In this document: in pieces, positions 33,969 to 42,335 of the stretch
How positions within the stretch are numbered: position 1 is the first letter of the stretch
How the letters are laid out: each line of letters opens with the position of its first letter
Assembly (NCBI GenBank): GCA_041557595.1
Contig: JBFFGE010000002.1
Location: 18,745-82,744, forward strand
Reading direction: 5' to 3'
Length of the DNA: 64,000 nucleotides
DNA from: JAOTYV01 sp041557595
Lineage (GTDB): Bacteria > Pseudomonadota > Alphaproteobacteria > UBA8366
Notes under the pieces: model-generated
What the model was told of the DNA's origin: nothing
Databases searched by the model: none
What the model saw: only the letters and a program-made list of their open reading frames with translations
Made by a program: the position numbers and the translations under genes

Positions 33969-35120
33969 TTGCTCGACGCGGTCGAATTCGCCCGTGACCT
34001 GATCCGCTGTCCGAGCGTGACGCCGGTGGAAGGCGGTGCGCTCGACCGGTTACAAGAGACCCTGGAGGGCCTCGGCTTCACGTGCCATCGTTGCGTGTTT
34101 TCAGACGAAAACACGCCCGACGTGGATAACCTCTACGCACGGATCGGAACGCAGGCGCCGAATTTCTGTTTCGCCGGCCACACCGACGTGGTGCCGCCGG
34201 GCGCCGAGGGCGAGTGGTCGGTCGGTCCGTTCGATGGCGAGATTCGCGACGGCTACCTGCACGGCCGCGGCGCGGTCGACATGAAGGGCGCGATCGCCGC
34301 CTTTACGGTCGCGGCGCACCGCATCCTGGCGAAGGGCGAACTGCCCGGATCGATCAGTTTCCTGATTACCGGCGACGAAGAGGGGCCGGCGATCAACGGC
34401 ACCCGCAAGGTGCTCGATTGGCTGGCGGCGCGCAACGAGACGATCGACGCCTGTCTGGTCGGCGAGCCGACCAACCCGGAACGGCTCGGCGACATGATGA
34501 AAATCGGCCGGCGCGGCAGCATGAACAGCATCCTGACGGTGCGCGGCGCGCAAGGCCATGTCGCCTATCCCCATCTGGCGGACAATGCGGCGCACCGGCT
34601 CGTTACCATGCTGGCAGCCATGACCAAGGAGCCAATCGACGACGGCAACGCGCATTTCCAGCCGTCCAGCCTGCAGATCACCAGCATCGATATCGGCAAC
34701 CCGACCGAGAACGTCATCCCCGGTACCGCCGAGGCCCGCTTCAATATTCGGTTCAACGACATGCACACCTCCGCGTCGCTGACGGAATGGCTGCACGCGA
34801 CGCTCGATGGGGCGGCCGGCGGCGCGGAACACTATGATCTCAAGATCCGGGTGAGCGGCGAATCCTTCGTCTTTCCTCCCGGACAGCTCAGCACCCTGAT
34901 CGGGGACAGCGCGCACCGCATTACCGGCCGCCGGCCGGAACTGAGCACGACCGGGGGCACTTCCGACGCGCGTTTCATCAAGGACCATTGTCCGGTTGCG
35001 GAATTCGGTCTGGTGAGCCAGACCATGCACAAGATCGACGAACGGTGCCGGGTTGAGGACATCCGGCAACTGACCGACATTTACGAATTGATCTTGGACG
35101 GCTTTTTCAGCCGGTCCTGA
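33969..35120 (+). CDS. dapE: Succinyl-diaminopimelate desuccinylase
   Basis: Di-zinc peptidase-fold enzyme acting two steps after DapD. 383 aa; metal and catalytic residues in FAGHTDVVPPG, GRGAVDMKG, TGDEEGP and LVGEPTN, and late TGGTSDARF. The start is TTG at 33969, seven bases after the dapD stop; no ATG/GTG fits the conserved N-terminus AVEFARDLIRCPSVTP. Confidence 0.95.
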   Translation: MLDAVEFARDLIRCPSVTPVEGGALDRLQETLEGLGFTCHRCVFSDENTPDVDNLYARIGTQAPNFCFAGHTDVVPPGAEGEWSVGPFDGEIRDGYLHGRGAVDMKGAIAAFTVAAHRILAKGELPGSISFLITGDEEGPAINGTRKVLDWLAARNETIDACLVGEPTNPERLGDMMKIGRRGSMNSILTVRGAQGHVAYPHLADNAAHRLVTMLAAMTKEPIDDGNAHFQPSSLQITSIDIGNPTENVIPGTAEARFNIRFNDMHTSASLTEWLHATLDGAAGGAEHYDLKIRVSGESFVFPPGQLSTLIGDSAHRITGRRPELSTTGGTSDARFIKDHCPVAEFGLVSQTMHKIDERCRVEDIRQLTDIYELILDGFFSRS

Positions 35121-35131
35121 CGGGCGATATC

Positions 35132-35698
35132 ATGATCACCGGGCAAGAGGCGACCAACGGGCTCTACGCGGCTTGGCGTTTGTTTCTGCGCGACAGGACC
35201 GCAGTCAACCTGATCGATGGCTCGCCGTCAGGCGCGATAAAGTCCTTTTTCTGCGCCCTTATCGTCTTGCCGGCACATGTATTCCTGATTTTCGTCAGGC
35301 CGACAACGCTGGAAGAGATCGGTATGGTCCGGCTGATCGCGGTCGATCTGATTGCGTTCGTGATCGATTGGACCGCGTGGCCCCTCGCCATGGCGTTCAT
35401 CGCGCCGGCCATTCAGCGCGACGAGGAATATTGCCGCTATGTCGCGGCACGGAACTGGTCGGCCGGCCCCCAGTATCTTCTGTTCCTCACCCTTGCCACG
35501 CTATTCGGCGTCGGTCTCGTCTCGAAGCCGGTTTTTCATGTCTTGGCGGTCTCAATATTTCTGATCGTGCTGCTCTACGACCTGTTTATCATCCGGGTGG
35601 TCTTGCGTGTCAGCGCGGGCACCGGCATCGGGCTGCTGGTCGCTTCGGCGCTGCTCGGCATGATCATCAGCGTGTTGCGGGCCTCGCTGCTTATTTAG
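35132..35698 (+). CDS. Integral membrane protein of unknown function
   Basis: 188 aa with four to five hydrophobic segments (residues about 37-55, 66-92, 112-131, 136-155, 162-185) and no recognised motif. It starts 11 bp after dapE and may be co-transcribed. Length and layout recall small Yip1-like membrane proteins, but I cannot assign it. Confidence 0.7.
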   Translation: MITGQEATNGLYAAWRLFLRDRTAVNLIDGSPSGAIKSFFCALIVLPAHVFLIFVRPTTLEEIGMVRLIAVDLIAFVIDWTAWPLAMAFIAPAIQRDEEYCRYVAARNWSAGPQYLLFLTLATLFGVGLVSKPVFHVLAVSIFLIVLLYDLFIIRVVLRVSAGTGIGLLVASALLGMIISVLRASLLI

Positions 35699-35720
35699 CC
35701 GGCCGGCCGGATCGCCCCGT

Positions 35721-36458
35721 TCAATAGTCGACCCGCATCAGGTACAGCCCACTCGGGGGCGCGGTCGGGCCGGCTTCTTTCCGGTCGCGCGCGGCCAGGG
35801 CGTCGGCGACCCGCGCGGCCGTCCATTTGCCCTCTCCGACCAATTTCAAGGTGCCGGCGATGTTGCGCACCTGATGGTGCAGAAAGGACCGCGCCACCGC
35901 GACGATCCAGATTTCATCGCCCTGTTGTTCGATTTCCAGGGACTCGAGCGTCTTGACCGGCGAGTCGGCCTGGCATGCGGCCGCGCGAAAACTGGTGAAG
36001 TCGTGGCGGCCCACCAGCACGCCAGCGGCATTCGCCATGGCCTGCGGGTCGAGCGGCGCCGCCACATGCCAGACCCGGCCGGCGAGGACGGTCGGCGGTG
36101 CGCGGCGGTTCAGGATGCGATAGCGATAGTGGCGGCGCGTCGCGGAGAACCGGGCGTGAAAATCGTCCGAAACCGCTGCGGTATCCAGAACGGCGACGGG
36201 ATGCGGTTTGAGGTGAAAATTGATCGCGTCCCGCACCGTTTCGTCGTCTGTGTGTTTGACCAGATCGAAATGCGCCACCTGGCCCAACGCATGGACGCCG
36301 GAATCGGTGCGCCCGGCGCCGAAAATCGTGGCCCGCTCGCCGCTGAACGCGATAATTGCATCCTCCAGCGCGCCCTGGACGGACGGGCCGTTGCTCTGGC
36401 GCTGCCATCCGACAAACGGGCCGCCGTCATACTCGACGGTAAGGCGCCACCGGGTCAT
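35721..36458 (-). CDS. truA: tRNA pseudouridine(38-40) synthase
   Basis: 245 aa; catalytic Asp52 in GAGRTDSGVHALGQ, start RWRLTVEYDGGPFVGWQRQ and the C-terminal LHHQVRNIAGTLKLVGEGK are TruA hallmarks. It modifies the anticodon stem-loop of many tRNAs. The start overlaps the fmt stop by 4 bp. Confidence 0.96.
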   Translation of the reverse strand: MTRWRLTVEYDGGPFVGWQRQSNGPSVQGALEDAIIAFSGERATIFGAGRTDSGVHALGQVAHFDLVKHTDDETVRDAINFHLKPHPVAVLDTAAVSDDFHARFSATRRHYRYRILNRRAPPTVLAGRVWHVAAPLDPQAMANAAGVLVGRHDFTSFRAAACQADSPVKTLESLEIEQQGDEIWIVAVARSFLHHQVRNIAGTLKLVGEGKWTAARVADALAARDRKEAGPTAPPSGLYLMRVDY

Positions 36459-37375
36459 GCGATGCGGCTGCCCTTCGGCAGCGGAAAGCCGCGCAGGAAT
36501 GTTTCCGCGTCCATTTCCTTGCGCCCCTCGCGCTGTAGTCGTGAGGGGCGCACGGCGCCCTCGCCACAGGCGACGGTCAGCTGATCATCCAGGACGGTGC
36601 CGGGAACCCCGGCGCCGTCGACGACTTGCGCCGCCAATAGTTTGACCCGGGCGCCGGCGATCTCGCACCACGCGCCGGGCCAGGGCGTGAAGGCGCGGAT
36701 CCTGCGCTCGATCGCTGCGGCGCTTTCGGTCCAATCGAGACGGCCTTCCTCCCGGGTCAGCTTCGCCGCATAGGTTACGCCCTGTTCGGGCTGCGGCTCG
36801 GCGTTGAGCGTGCCGTCGGCGAGCCCTCGCAAGGCTTCGACGATCAGCCTCGCTCCCATCGCCGACAGGGCATCGTGCAATATCGCCGCCGTCATATCGG
36901 CGGCGATGGGCATCCGCTCCGCCAGCAGAACCGGTCCGGTATCGAGCCCTTCGTCCATTTGCATGATGGAAATACCGGTCTCGCGATCGCCGGCCAGCAA
37001 GGCGCGATGGATCGGCGCGGCGCCGCGCCATCTCGGCAACAGGGACGCGTGGATGTTGACGCATCCAAGCCGTGGCGCCGCGAGAATCGCCTTCGGCAGG
37101 ATCAGGCCGTAGGCGGCGACGACGGCGGCGTCGAGCCGGAGGTCCCGGAATATCTGCTGGGTTTCCGCCGATTTCAGCGAGACCGGGGTTTGCACCGGTA
37201 CGCCGTGATCCTCGGCCCAGGCCTGAACCGGGCACGGGCGTGGCCGTTGGCCCCTGCCGGCGGGCCGGGGCGGCTGGCAATAGACGGCGGCGAGGTCGTA
37301 GCCCGCCCGGTGCAGGGCGTCCAGGGCCGGCACCGCGAAATCGGGCGTTCCCATGAAGGCGATGCGCAATGCCAT
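36455..37375 (-). CDS. fmt: Methionyl-tRNA formyltransferase
   Basis: Formylates initiator Met-tRNA. 306 aa; RIAFMGTPDFAVPALDAL, the folate and catalytic region NIHASLLPRWRGAAPIHRAL, DTGPVLLAERMPI, and a C-terminal OB-like domain. Def lies 24 bp upstream, so formylation and deformylation genes are transcribed together with truA. Confidence 0.96.
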   Translation of the reverse strand: MALRIAFMGTPDFAVPALDALHRAGYDLAAVYCQPPRPAGRGQRPRPCPVQAWAEDHGVPVQTPVSLKSAETQQIFRDLRLDAAVVAAYGLILPKAILAAPRLGCVNIHASLLPRWRGAAPIHRALLAGDRETGISIMQMDEGLDTGPVLLAERMPIAADMTAAILHDALSAMGARLIVEALRGLADGTLNAEPQPEQGVTYAAKLTREEGRLDWTESAAAIERRIRAFTPWPGAWCEIAGARVKLLAAQVVDGAGVPGTVLDDQLTVACGEGAVRPSRLQREGRKEMDAETFLRGFPLPKGSRIA

Positions 37376-37399
37376 GATCGCCTTCCTATCCCTGCCGCA

Positions 37400-37924
37400 T
37401 CAATCGGCCGCCATCGCGTTCTGCTTTTTTGCTTTTGCGAGTTTGCGCAAGATGATGCGCCGTTTTAGGGCCGAAATATGATCGACGAAGATGATACCGT
37501 CGAGATGATCCATCTCATGCTGGATGCAGGTCGCGAGCAATCCGTCGACGTCGATTTCGCAGGCGACGTTTTTTTCATTCATGTAGCGAACGCGTACCTT
37601 CGCGGGCCGCTCCACATCCGCGTAATGTTCCGGCAGCGACAGGCAGCCTTCTTCATAGACGACCCGCTCCTCGGCCTGCCAGACGATTTCCGGATTGGCC
37701 ATGCGCATCGGTGCGCGCGGCCCGTCCTTCGGCGAGACATCGACGACGATCACCCGCTTCGGCACACCCACCTGGGGGGCGGCAAGACCGATCCCCGGCG
37801 CCAGATACATCGTATCCAGCATGTCGTCCATCAAGGTCGCGATGGCGTCGTCGACGGTCTCGACCGGCTCGCATTTCACTTTGAGCCTGGGGTCGGGTGC
37901 GGTAATGATCGGTAGCTCGGCCAT
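37400..37924 (-). CDS. def: Peptide deformylase
   Basis: Removes the N-formyl group from nascent proteins. 174 aa; motif 1 GIGLAAPQVG, motif 2 EEGCLSLPE with metal ligand Cys94, motif 3 QHEMDH with His136, Glu137 and His140. First gene of def-fmt-truA; divergent from rmuC. Confidence 0.97.
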   Translation of the reverse strand: MAELPIITAPDPRLKVKCEPVETVDDAIATLMDDMLDTMYLAPGIGLAAPQVGVPKRVIVVDVSPKDGPRAPMRMANPEIVWQAEERVVYEEGCLSLPEHYADVERPAKVRVRYMNEKNVACEIDVDGLLATCIQHEMDHLDGIIFVDHISALKRRIILRKLAKAKKQNAMAAD

Positions 37925-38045
37925 GTCTGCTTCGGTCCGTCGCGTCGTTCCTACAGAGCTAGGTATGGGCAAGCTTCCATGGCGTCAAGGCCAAGGGTGG
38001 TGTAGATCAGCACCATGATAGGGTTAACCCGGAGGACCCGCGGCA

Positions 38046-39200
38046 TTGAGAGAACTATTAACGGAACTTGATCCGCAGCTCGTGCTCGTCGGTGCGGCGT
38101 GCCTGGTGGCGCTGCTGGCCGCCGTCGCGGCGTTTCTGTCGCGCCGCCGGTCGCATGATGACATGACGCACCGGTTGGCCGAAGCGCAGGCCGTGCTCGC
38201 CGATCGGCTCAGCCAATTGGCCGATGCGGTTGCGACGGGCCAAAACATGGTCGGCGAACGCCTGCAGGTCCAGGAACGCGCCCTCACCAAGACATTGGAC
38301 GAGCGGTTGGCCGATGTCGGCCGGCGAATCGGCGATTCCCTGCAGAAACAGGCGATCGACAGCGCCAATACGATGGGCGACCTGAAGGAGCGGCTGGCCA
38401 TCATCGGAAAGGCGCAGGAAAACATCACCAAGCTCTCCGCGGATGTGGTGAACCTTCAGGAGGTGTTGTCCAACAAACAATCCCGCGGCGCCTTCGGCGA
38501 GAGTCAACTGTCCGACCAGGTGCGCAATGCATTGCCGCCGTCGGCTTACGTTTTTCAGGCTTCGCTGAGCAACAAGACCCGGGTCGATTGCTTGCTGACG
38601 CTGCCGAATCCGCCGGGCCCCATCGCGATCGACGCGAAGTTTCCGCTCGAAAGCTTTCATTTGCTGCGCAAGGCGGAAACGCCCGTGGAACGGACCGCCG
38701 CGCGGCGCGCCTTCGCCGGGGATGTCCTGAAACACGTCAACGATATTGCGAGCAAGTACATCCTGCCGGGTGAAACCGCGGATTCCGCACTGATGTTTCT
38801 GCCGTCCGAGGCGGTCTATGCGGAGTTGCACGCGGAATTGCCCGAGGTGGTGGAGAAATCCCATCGGGCGCACGTCTATATCGTCTCGCCGACCACGCTC
38901 ATGGCGACGCTGAACACGATCCGGGCGGTGTTGAAGGATGCCCAGATGCGCGAACAGGCGGGTCTGATCCAGAAGGAAGTGATCGCCTTGAACGACGATG
39001 TGGGGCGTCTCGATGGTCGGGTCGGGAATCTGTTGCGCCATTTCGGACAAGCCGAGGCGGATTTGCGGCAAATTCGCATTTCGACCGAAAAGGTCCAAAA
39101 ACGCGCCCTGCGCATTCAGGAAGTCGATCTCAGCGACGACGAAGACGACACCGTGACGGAACTGCCGGCCAGCCCGCGGGCCGTGTTGGAAGGCGATTGA
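38046..39200 (+). CDS. rmuC: DNA recombination protein RmuC
   Basis: 384 aa: N-terminal membrane helix (VGAACLVALLAAVAAFL), a long coiled coil to about residue 140, then the RmuC nuclease-like domain (RGAFGESQLSDQVRNALPPS, IAIDAKFPLESF, ALMFLPSEAVYAELH, VSPTTLMATLNTIRAVL). RmuC limits inversion at short repeats in E. coli. The start is TTG at 38046 with GGAGGA ten bases upstream; a GGGTTAACCC palindrome lies just before that. Confidence 0.93.
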   Translation: MRELLTELDPQLVLVGAACLVALLAAVAAFLSRRRSHDDMTHRLAEAQAVLADRLSQLADAVATGQNMVGERLQVQERALTKTLDERLADVGRRIGDSLQKQAIDSANTMGDLKERLAIIGKAQENITKLSADVVNLQEVLSNKQSRGAFGESQLSDQVRNALPPSAYVFQASLSNKTRVDCLLTLPNPPGPIAIDAKFPLESFHLLRKAETPVERTAARRAFAGDVLKHVNDIASKYILPGETADSALMFLPSEAVYAELHAELPEVVEKSHRAHVYIVSPTTLMATLNTIRAVLKDAQMREQAGLIQKEVIALNDDVGRLDGRVGNLLRHFGQAEADLRQIRISTEKVQKRALRIQEVDLSDDEDDTVTELPASPRAVLEGD

Positions 39201-39210
39201 CGCGCCGGCC

Positions 39211-40689
39211 TTACAGCTGGACGCGCGCCTTGTAGCTGAGCGTCGTCTTGCCCTGCGCCGGAACGGTCAAGTGCCATTCCGCACGATCCGACGCCGGTTT
39301 CGCGTGTTTCGCCGAACTGGAGACGATTGTCCAATCGCCGGGAATCCGCTCTTCCAAGACCACCGTGACCGGGTTTTCCGTGGCGTTGCGAACCTCGATT
39401 TCGTGATCCGCTTCATAGGTGTTCTTGGGCAGCCCCTGCTTACGGAAATCTTTCTGTCTGCGGGTTGCCGTGATGTCGAAGGCGCGGCCGAGTTTCAGCT
39501 CGATGGATTCGCCGCTGGCGGTGTGCGGCAGGCCGTCTTCGCCGAGGAATATCGTCGCCGCCTTGCGGGCGCCGCTATAGACCCGGACCGTGCCGGCCGG
39601 CATCGGCACGCCGAGACCGTCGGATTTGCCGTTTCTGAAGCGGAGAATCGTTTCCGCATTGACGACCAGGGCATTGCCGAACCGGCGCGTATAGAATGTG
39701 CCGTCGCCGAGGATCCGGTACTCCTTGGCGACCGGCACCTTGGGTGCCCGGAACAACGTGATTTGCTTGGTCTCGCGATCACCGATCGACGCCTCCCGAT
39801 CGACCGGATAGAAGTGCAAATCGGACACCTGCTGCGGTTCGGCGCGGCCGCCGACCGCAGCCACATTTTTAGCGGCCAATGCGCGCACATTGGGCCGGGT
39901 CGTTGACTGCCGCCGGTTGACTTGCCCCGCAACGAGGCGGAGCGTCGCCTTTTTGTAAGAGATGCCGCTGTTATTGGTGATCGTGGCGACGCCCTGCAGC
40001 GCGATCGCTGTTTCTTCCGCATTCAGTTCGGCGATGTAGTCCGCCTGCCAGGTAATGCCGCTCGTCAGATACCGAATATCGACACGGGCGGTCGTCGCCG
40101 CCGCGCTGCGCAGGGAGGCCAGCAGGGTCGGGCGTTCGCGCAGCGTTTTCGGCAACGCCTTGAAGGCGAGCCGCCCGGGTATCCCGGTCTCGATCTTGTC
40201 GCCGATTTTCAAGACCACGCCGTTGCGCGTGCTCAGCACGGTCGCGGCGACCAGGCTTTCCTTGCCCGTGGTCGGGTGCGTCTTGATGATGTGGACATTG
40301 CGGCCGACGGAATGCTTGAGCAGCGCTTCCGGCGTCAACAGATCGAATGCGAAGGTTTGTTCGATCAAGGTGACGGGCTGTTTCGCGCGCGCGGTCACCG
40401 CGGCGGTCGCTGGCTGCATCGACGGGCTGACGCCCGACAGGGCCAGATCATTGACGCCTTTTTTCAATTTGACGCGGCGTTGGTCCTGTATCAGCGCAAG
40501 GTTACCGTTGTAAATCGTGAGATCGAGTCGTGTCCGGGCCGCCTGCGAAACGGTCTGTTCCGGCTGTTGCGCCATCGCCGGGCCGGCAGCGGCGATCAGC
40601 ACGGCGAGAATTGCCCATGCGATCGGCCTGTGAATTGGCCTGTGGATTGGCCCGTGACGACGGGTAAGAGGTGCGAACTTTGGCGCCAT
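39211..40689 (-). CDS. DUF4139 domain protein, exported
   Basis: 492 aa with a basic N-terminus containing a short HRPIHRPI repeat, a signal segment (AILAVLIAAAGPAMAQ) and a DUF4139 domain (IRYLTSGITWQADYIAELN, LRLVAGQVN, EIEVRNATENPVTVVLEERI, TVPAQGKTTLSYKARV). Beta-rich, probably periplasmic or surface; function unknown. It converges with rmuC (10 bp). Confidence 0.85.
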   Translation of the reverse strand: MAPKFAPLTRRHGPIHRPIHRPIAWAILAVLIAAAGPAMAQQPEQTVSQAARTRLDLTIYNGNLALIQDQRRVKLKKGVNDLALSGVSPSMQPATAAVTARAKQPVTLIEQTFAFDLLTPEALLKHSVGRNVHIIKTHPTTGKESLVAATVLSTRNGVVLKIGDKIETGIPGRLAFKALPKTLRERPTLLASLRSAAATTARVDIRYLTSGITWQADYIAELNAEETAIALQGVATITNNSGISYKKATLRLVAGQVNRRQSTTRPNVRALAAKNVAAVGGRAEPQQVSDLHFYPVDREASIGDRETKQITLFRAPKVPVAKEYRILGDGTFYTRRFGNALVVNAETILRFRNGKSDGLGVPMPAGTVRVYSGARKAATIFLGEDGLPHTASGESIELKLGRAFDITATRRQKDFRKQGLPKNTYEADHEIEVRNATENPVTVVLEERIPGDWTIVSSSAKHAKPASDRAEWHLTVPAQGKTTLSYKARVQL

Positions 40690-40750
40690 GTGTATGTCTT
40701 TCTCCGCCCCGTGGACCGGGGCCGCTGTGCTTCCGATTCCGGTGGGTAGA

Positions 40751-41405
40751 CTATTCGATCATCGCCGCGCCGACGAGGAAATTGGCGATCAATTTTGCCG
40801 CTCCCGGAAGCGTTCGGTAGCGCCGGGCCAACGCGGGATCGACGTCGCGCCAGGAAGCGGCAAGATTGCTATCGGTCGGACCGCGCGAGGATTACCGCGT
40901 CTGGCGGCGGCTCCGTCACATGATCGTAGTTGGCGAAATGAAATGGCGACGACCGGGCGTATCCTTCGAACAGGACGTGCCGGCCGCCGCCGGCAGTCGT
41001 TCGGACGGCGTGGCTGCCGGCGCAGGGCCCGCCGTCCAGCGGTTCCACCCGGCCGCCCAGCATGACCGCCACCAGCTGATGGCCGCCGCATATCGCCAGC
41101 AGGGATCGGCCGGTCTGCCGGTACTCGTGGAGCCATTCCACGGTTGCGCGCTGCCATGGCAGGCCTTCATGGACCGAATGCCAACTGCCGCCGACAATGA
41201 CCGCATCGGCATGTTCCGGCGCCGGCAGCGGCGCTCCCCGGCACACCGCTGCGCCGTGCAGATCGACCCGCTCGTCCAGCGCCAGATCCCGCAGGCAAAG
41301 GCGGAACCAGTGAACCTCATCGTCGCCGCTGGGTTGGCCGGCATAGAGCGTCGGGTCGTAGCGGCCCGGCGCGCCGAGCATGGATATGAAGAGCAGGCGT
41401 TTCAG
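40751..41405 (-). pseudogene. Class I glutamine amidotransferase (GMP-synthase-like), broken
   Basis: Residues from the Met at 41381 give a good amidotransferase N-terminal part with nucleophile Cys98 in LLAICGGHQLVAVMLGG and substrate loop FHFANYDHV. The frame then stops at 40869, before the His-Pro-Glu part of the triad. A different frame continues (SWRDVDPALARRYRTLPG, then KLIANFLVGA) to TAG at 40751 and looks like the true C-terminus, so a deletion with frameshift removed the catalytic His/Glu. The conserved start KRLLFISMLGAPGRYDP also lies in frame upstream, but the codon overlapping the recR stop is CTG at 41405, not ATG. Confidence 0.7.
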
Positions 41406-41995
41406 TCTTGCACCGTGCGCCGCGCCCGCAGCGCGGCTGTCAGCGTACCGTCATCCAGGTAATCGAGTTCGCCGCCGACCGGCACGCCATGCGCCAGCCG
41501 CGTAACCGCGACTCCGGTCGGGGCCAGCCGCTCGGCGAGATAATGCGCCGTCGTTTGGCCGTCCACCGTGAGGTTGGTCGCGAGGATAACTTCCGTTACC
41601 GCCGCGTCGGCGGCGCGGTCGACCAGCGTGCCGATATTGAGGTCTTCCGGTCCGATACCGTCGAGGGCGGATAGATGGCCGCCGAGAACGTGATAGCGCC
41701 CCTTGAAGGACCCGGTCCGCTCGAGCGCCCAAAGATCCGCGACCTCCTCCAGCACGCAAATCAAGGCGGGGTCGCGTTTGTGGTCCAGGCAAATGCCGCA
41801 AGGGTCCGCGGTATCGAGATTGCCGCATTGGGAGCATGTCCGCACGCTGCGCGCGACCTGATCCAGCGACCGGGTAAGCGGCTCCATCAGGCTTTCGCGC
41901 TTCTTGAGCAAATGCAGCGCCGCCCGGCGCGCCGACCGGGGGCCAAGCCCCGGCAGGCGCGCCAGGAGTTGTATCAGGCGTTCGACTTCGGTCAT
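41402..41995 (-). CDS. recR: Recombination protein RecR
   Basis: 197 aa; helix-hairpin-helix PGLGPRSARRAALHLL, zinc finger Cys54, Cys57, Cys66, Cys69, Toprim domain (CVLEEVADLWALERTG, then GHLSALDGIGPEDLNI). Works with RecF/RecO to load RecA at gaps. Third gene of dnaX-ybaB-recR. Confidence 0.96.
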   Translation of the reverse strand: MTEVERLIQLLARLPGLGPRSARRAALHLLKKRESLMEPLTRSLDQVARSVRTCSQCGNLDTADPCGICLDHKRDPALICVLEEVADLWALERTGSFKGRYHVLGGHLSALDGIGPEDLNIGTLVDRAADAAVTEVILATNLTVDGQTTAHYLAERLAPTGVAVTRLAHGVPVGGELDYLDDGTLTAALRARRTVQD

Positions 41996-42008
41996 CGGGG
42001 GTGTGCGC

Positions 42009-42332
42009 TCAAAACGGCAGTTTGAAGCCCGGGGGCAATTGCAGCCCGCCCATAAGCGACGCCGTCTCTTCCTGAACTTTCGTTTCGAGCTTGGCTTTGG
42101 CATCGCCATACGCCGCGACGATCAGGTCTTCAAGAATTTCCATCTCGTCCGGCTTGGCCAGTGCCGGATCGATCTTGATACTGCGAATCGCGCCTTTGCC
42201 GTTCAACGTGATCGCGACCATGCCGCCGCCGGCATTGCCCTCGATCTCGATGAATTCGAGCTTTTCCTGCATCTCGGCCATCTTGGTCTGCATTTCCTGA
42301 GCCTGCTTCATGAGTTGGCCAAGGTTTTTCAT
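42009..42332 (-). CDS. Nucleoid-associated protein YbaB/EbfC
   Basis: 107 aa, DNA-binding dimer of the YbaB family: LGQLMKQAQEMQTKMAEMQE at the N-terminus, AGGGMVAITLNGKG and the acidic helix; ends with the Met/Gly/Pro-rich tail SLMGGLQLPPGFKLPF. Conserved position between dnaX and recR (gaps 3 and 13 bp). Confidence 0.95.
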   Translation of the reverse strand: MKNLGQLMKQAQEMQTKMAEMQEKLEFIEIEGNAGGGMVAITLNGKGAIRSIKIDPALAKPDEMEILEDLIVAAYGDAKAKLETKVQEETASLMGGLQLPPGFKLPF

Positions 42333-42335
42333 TCA

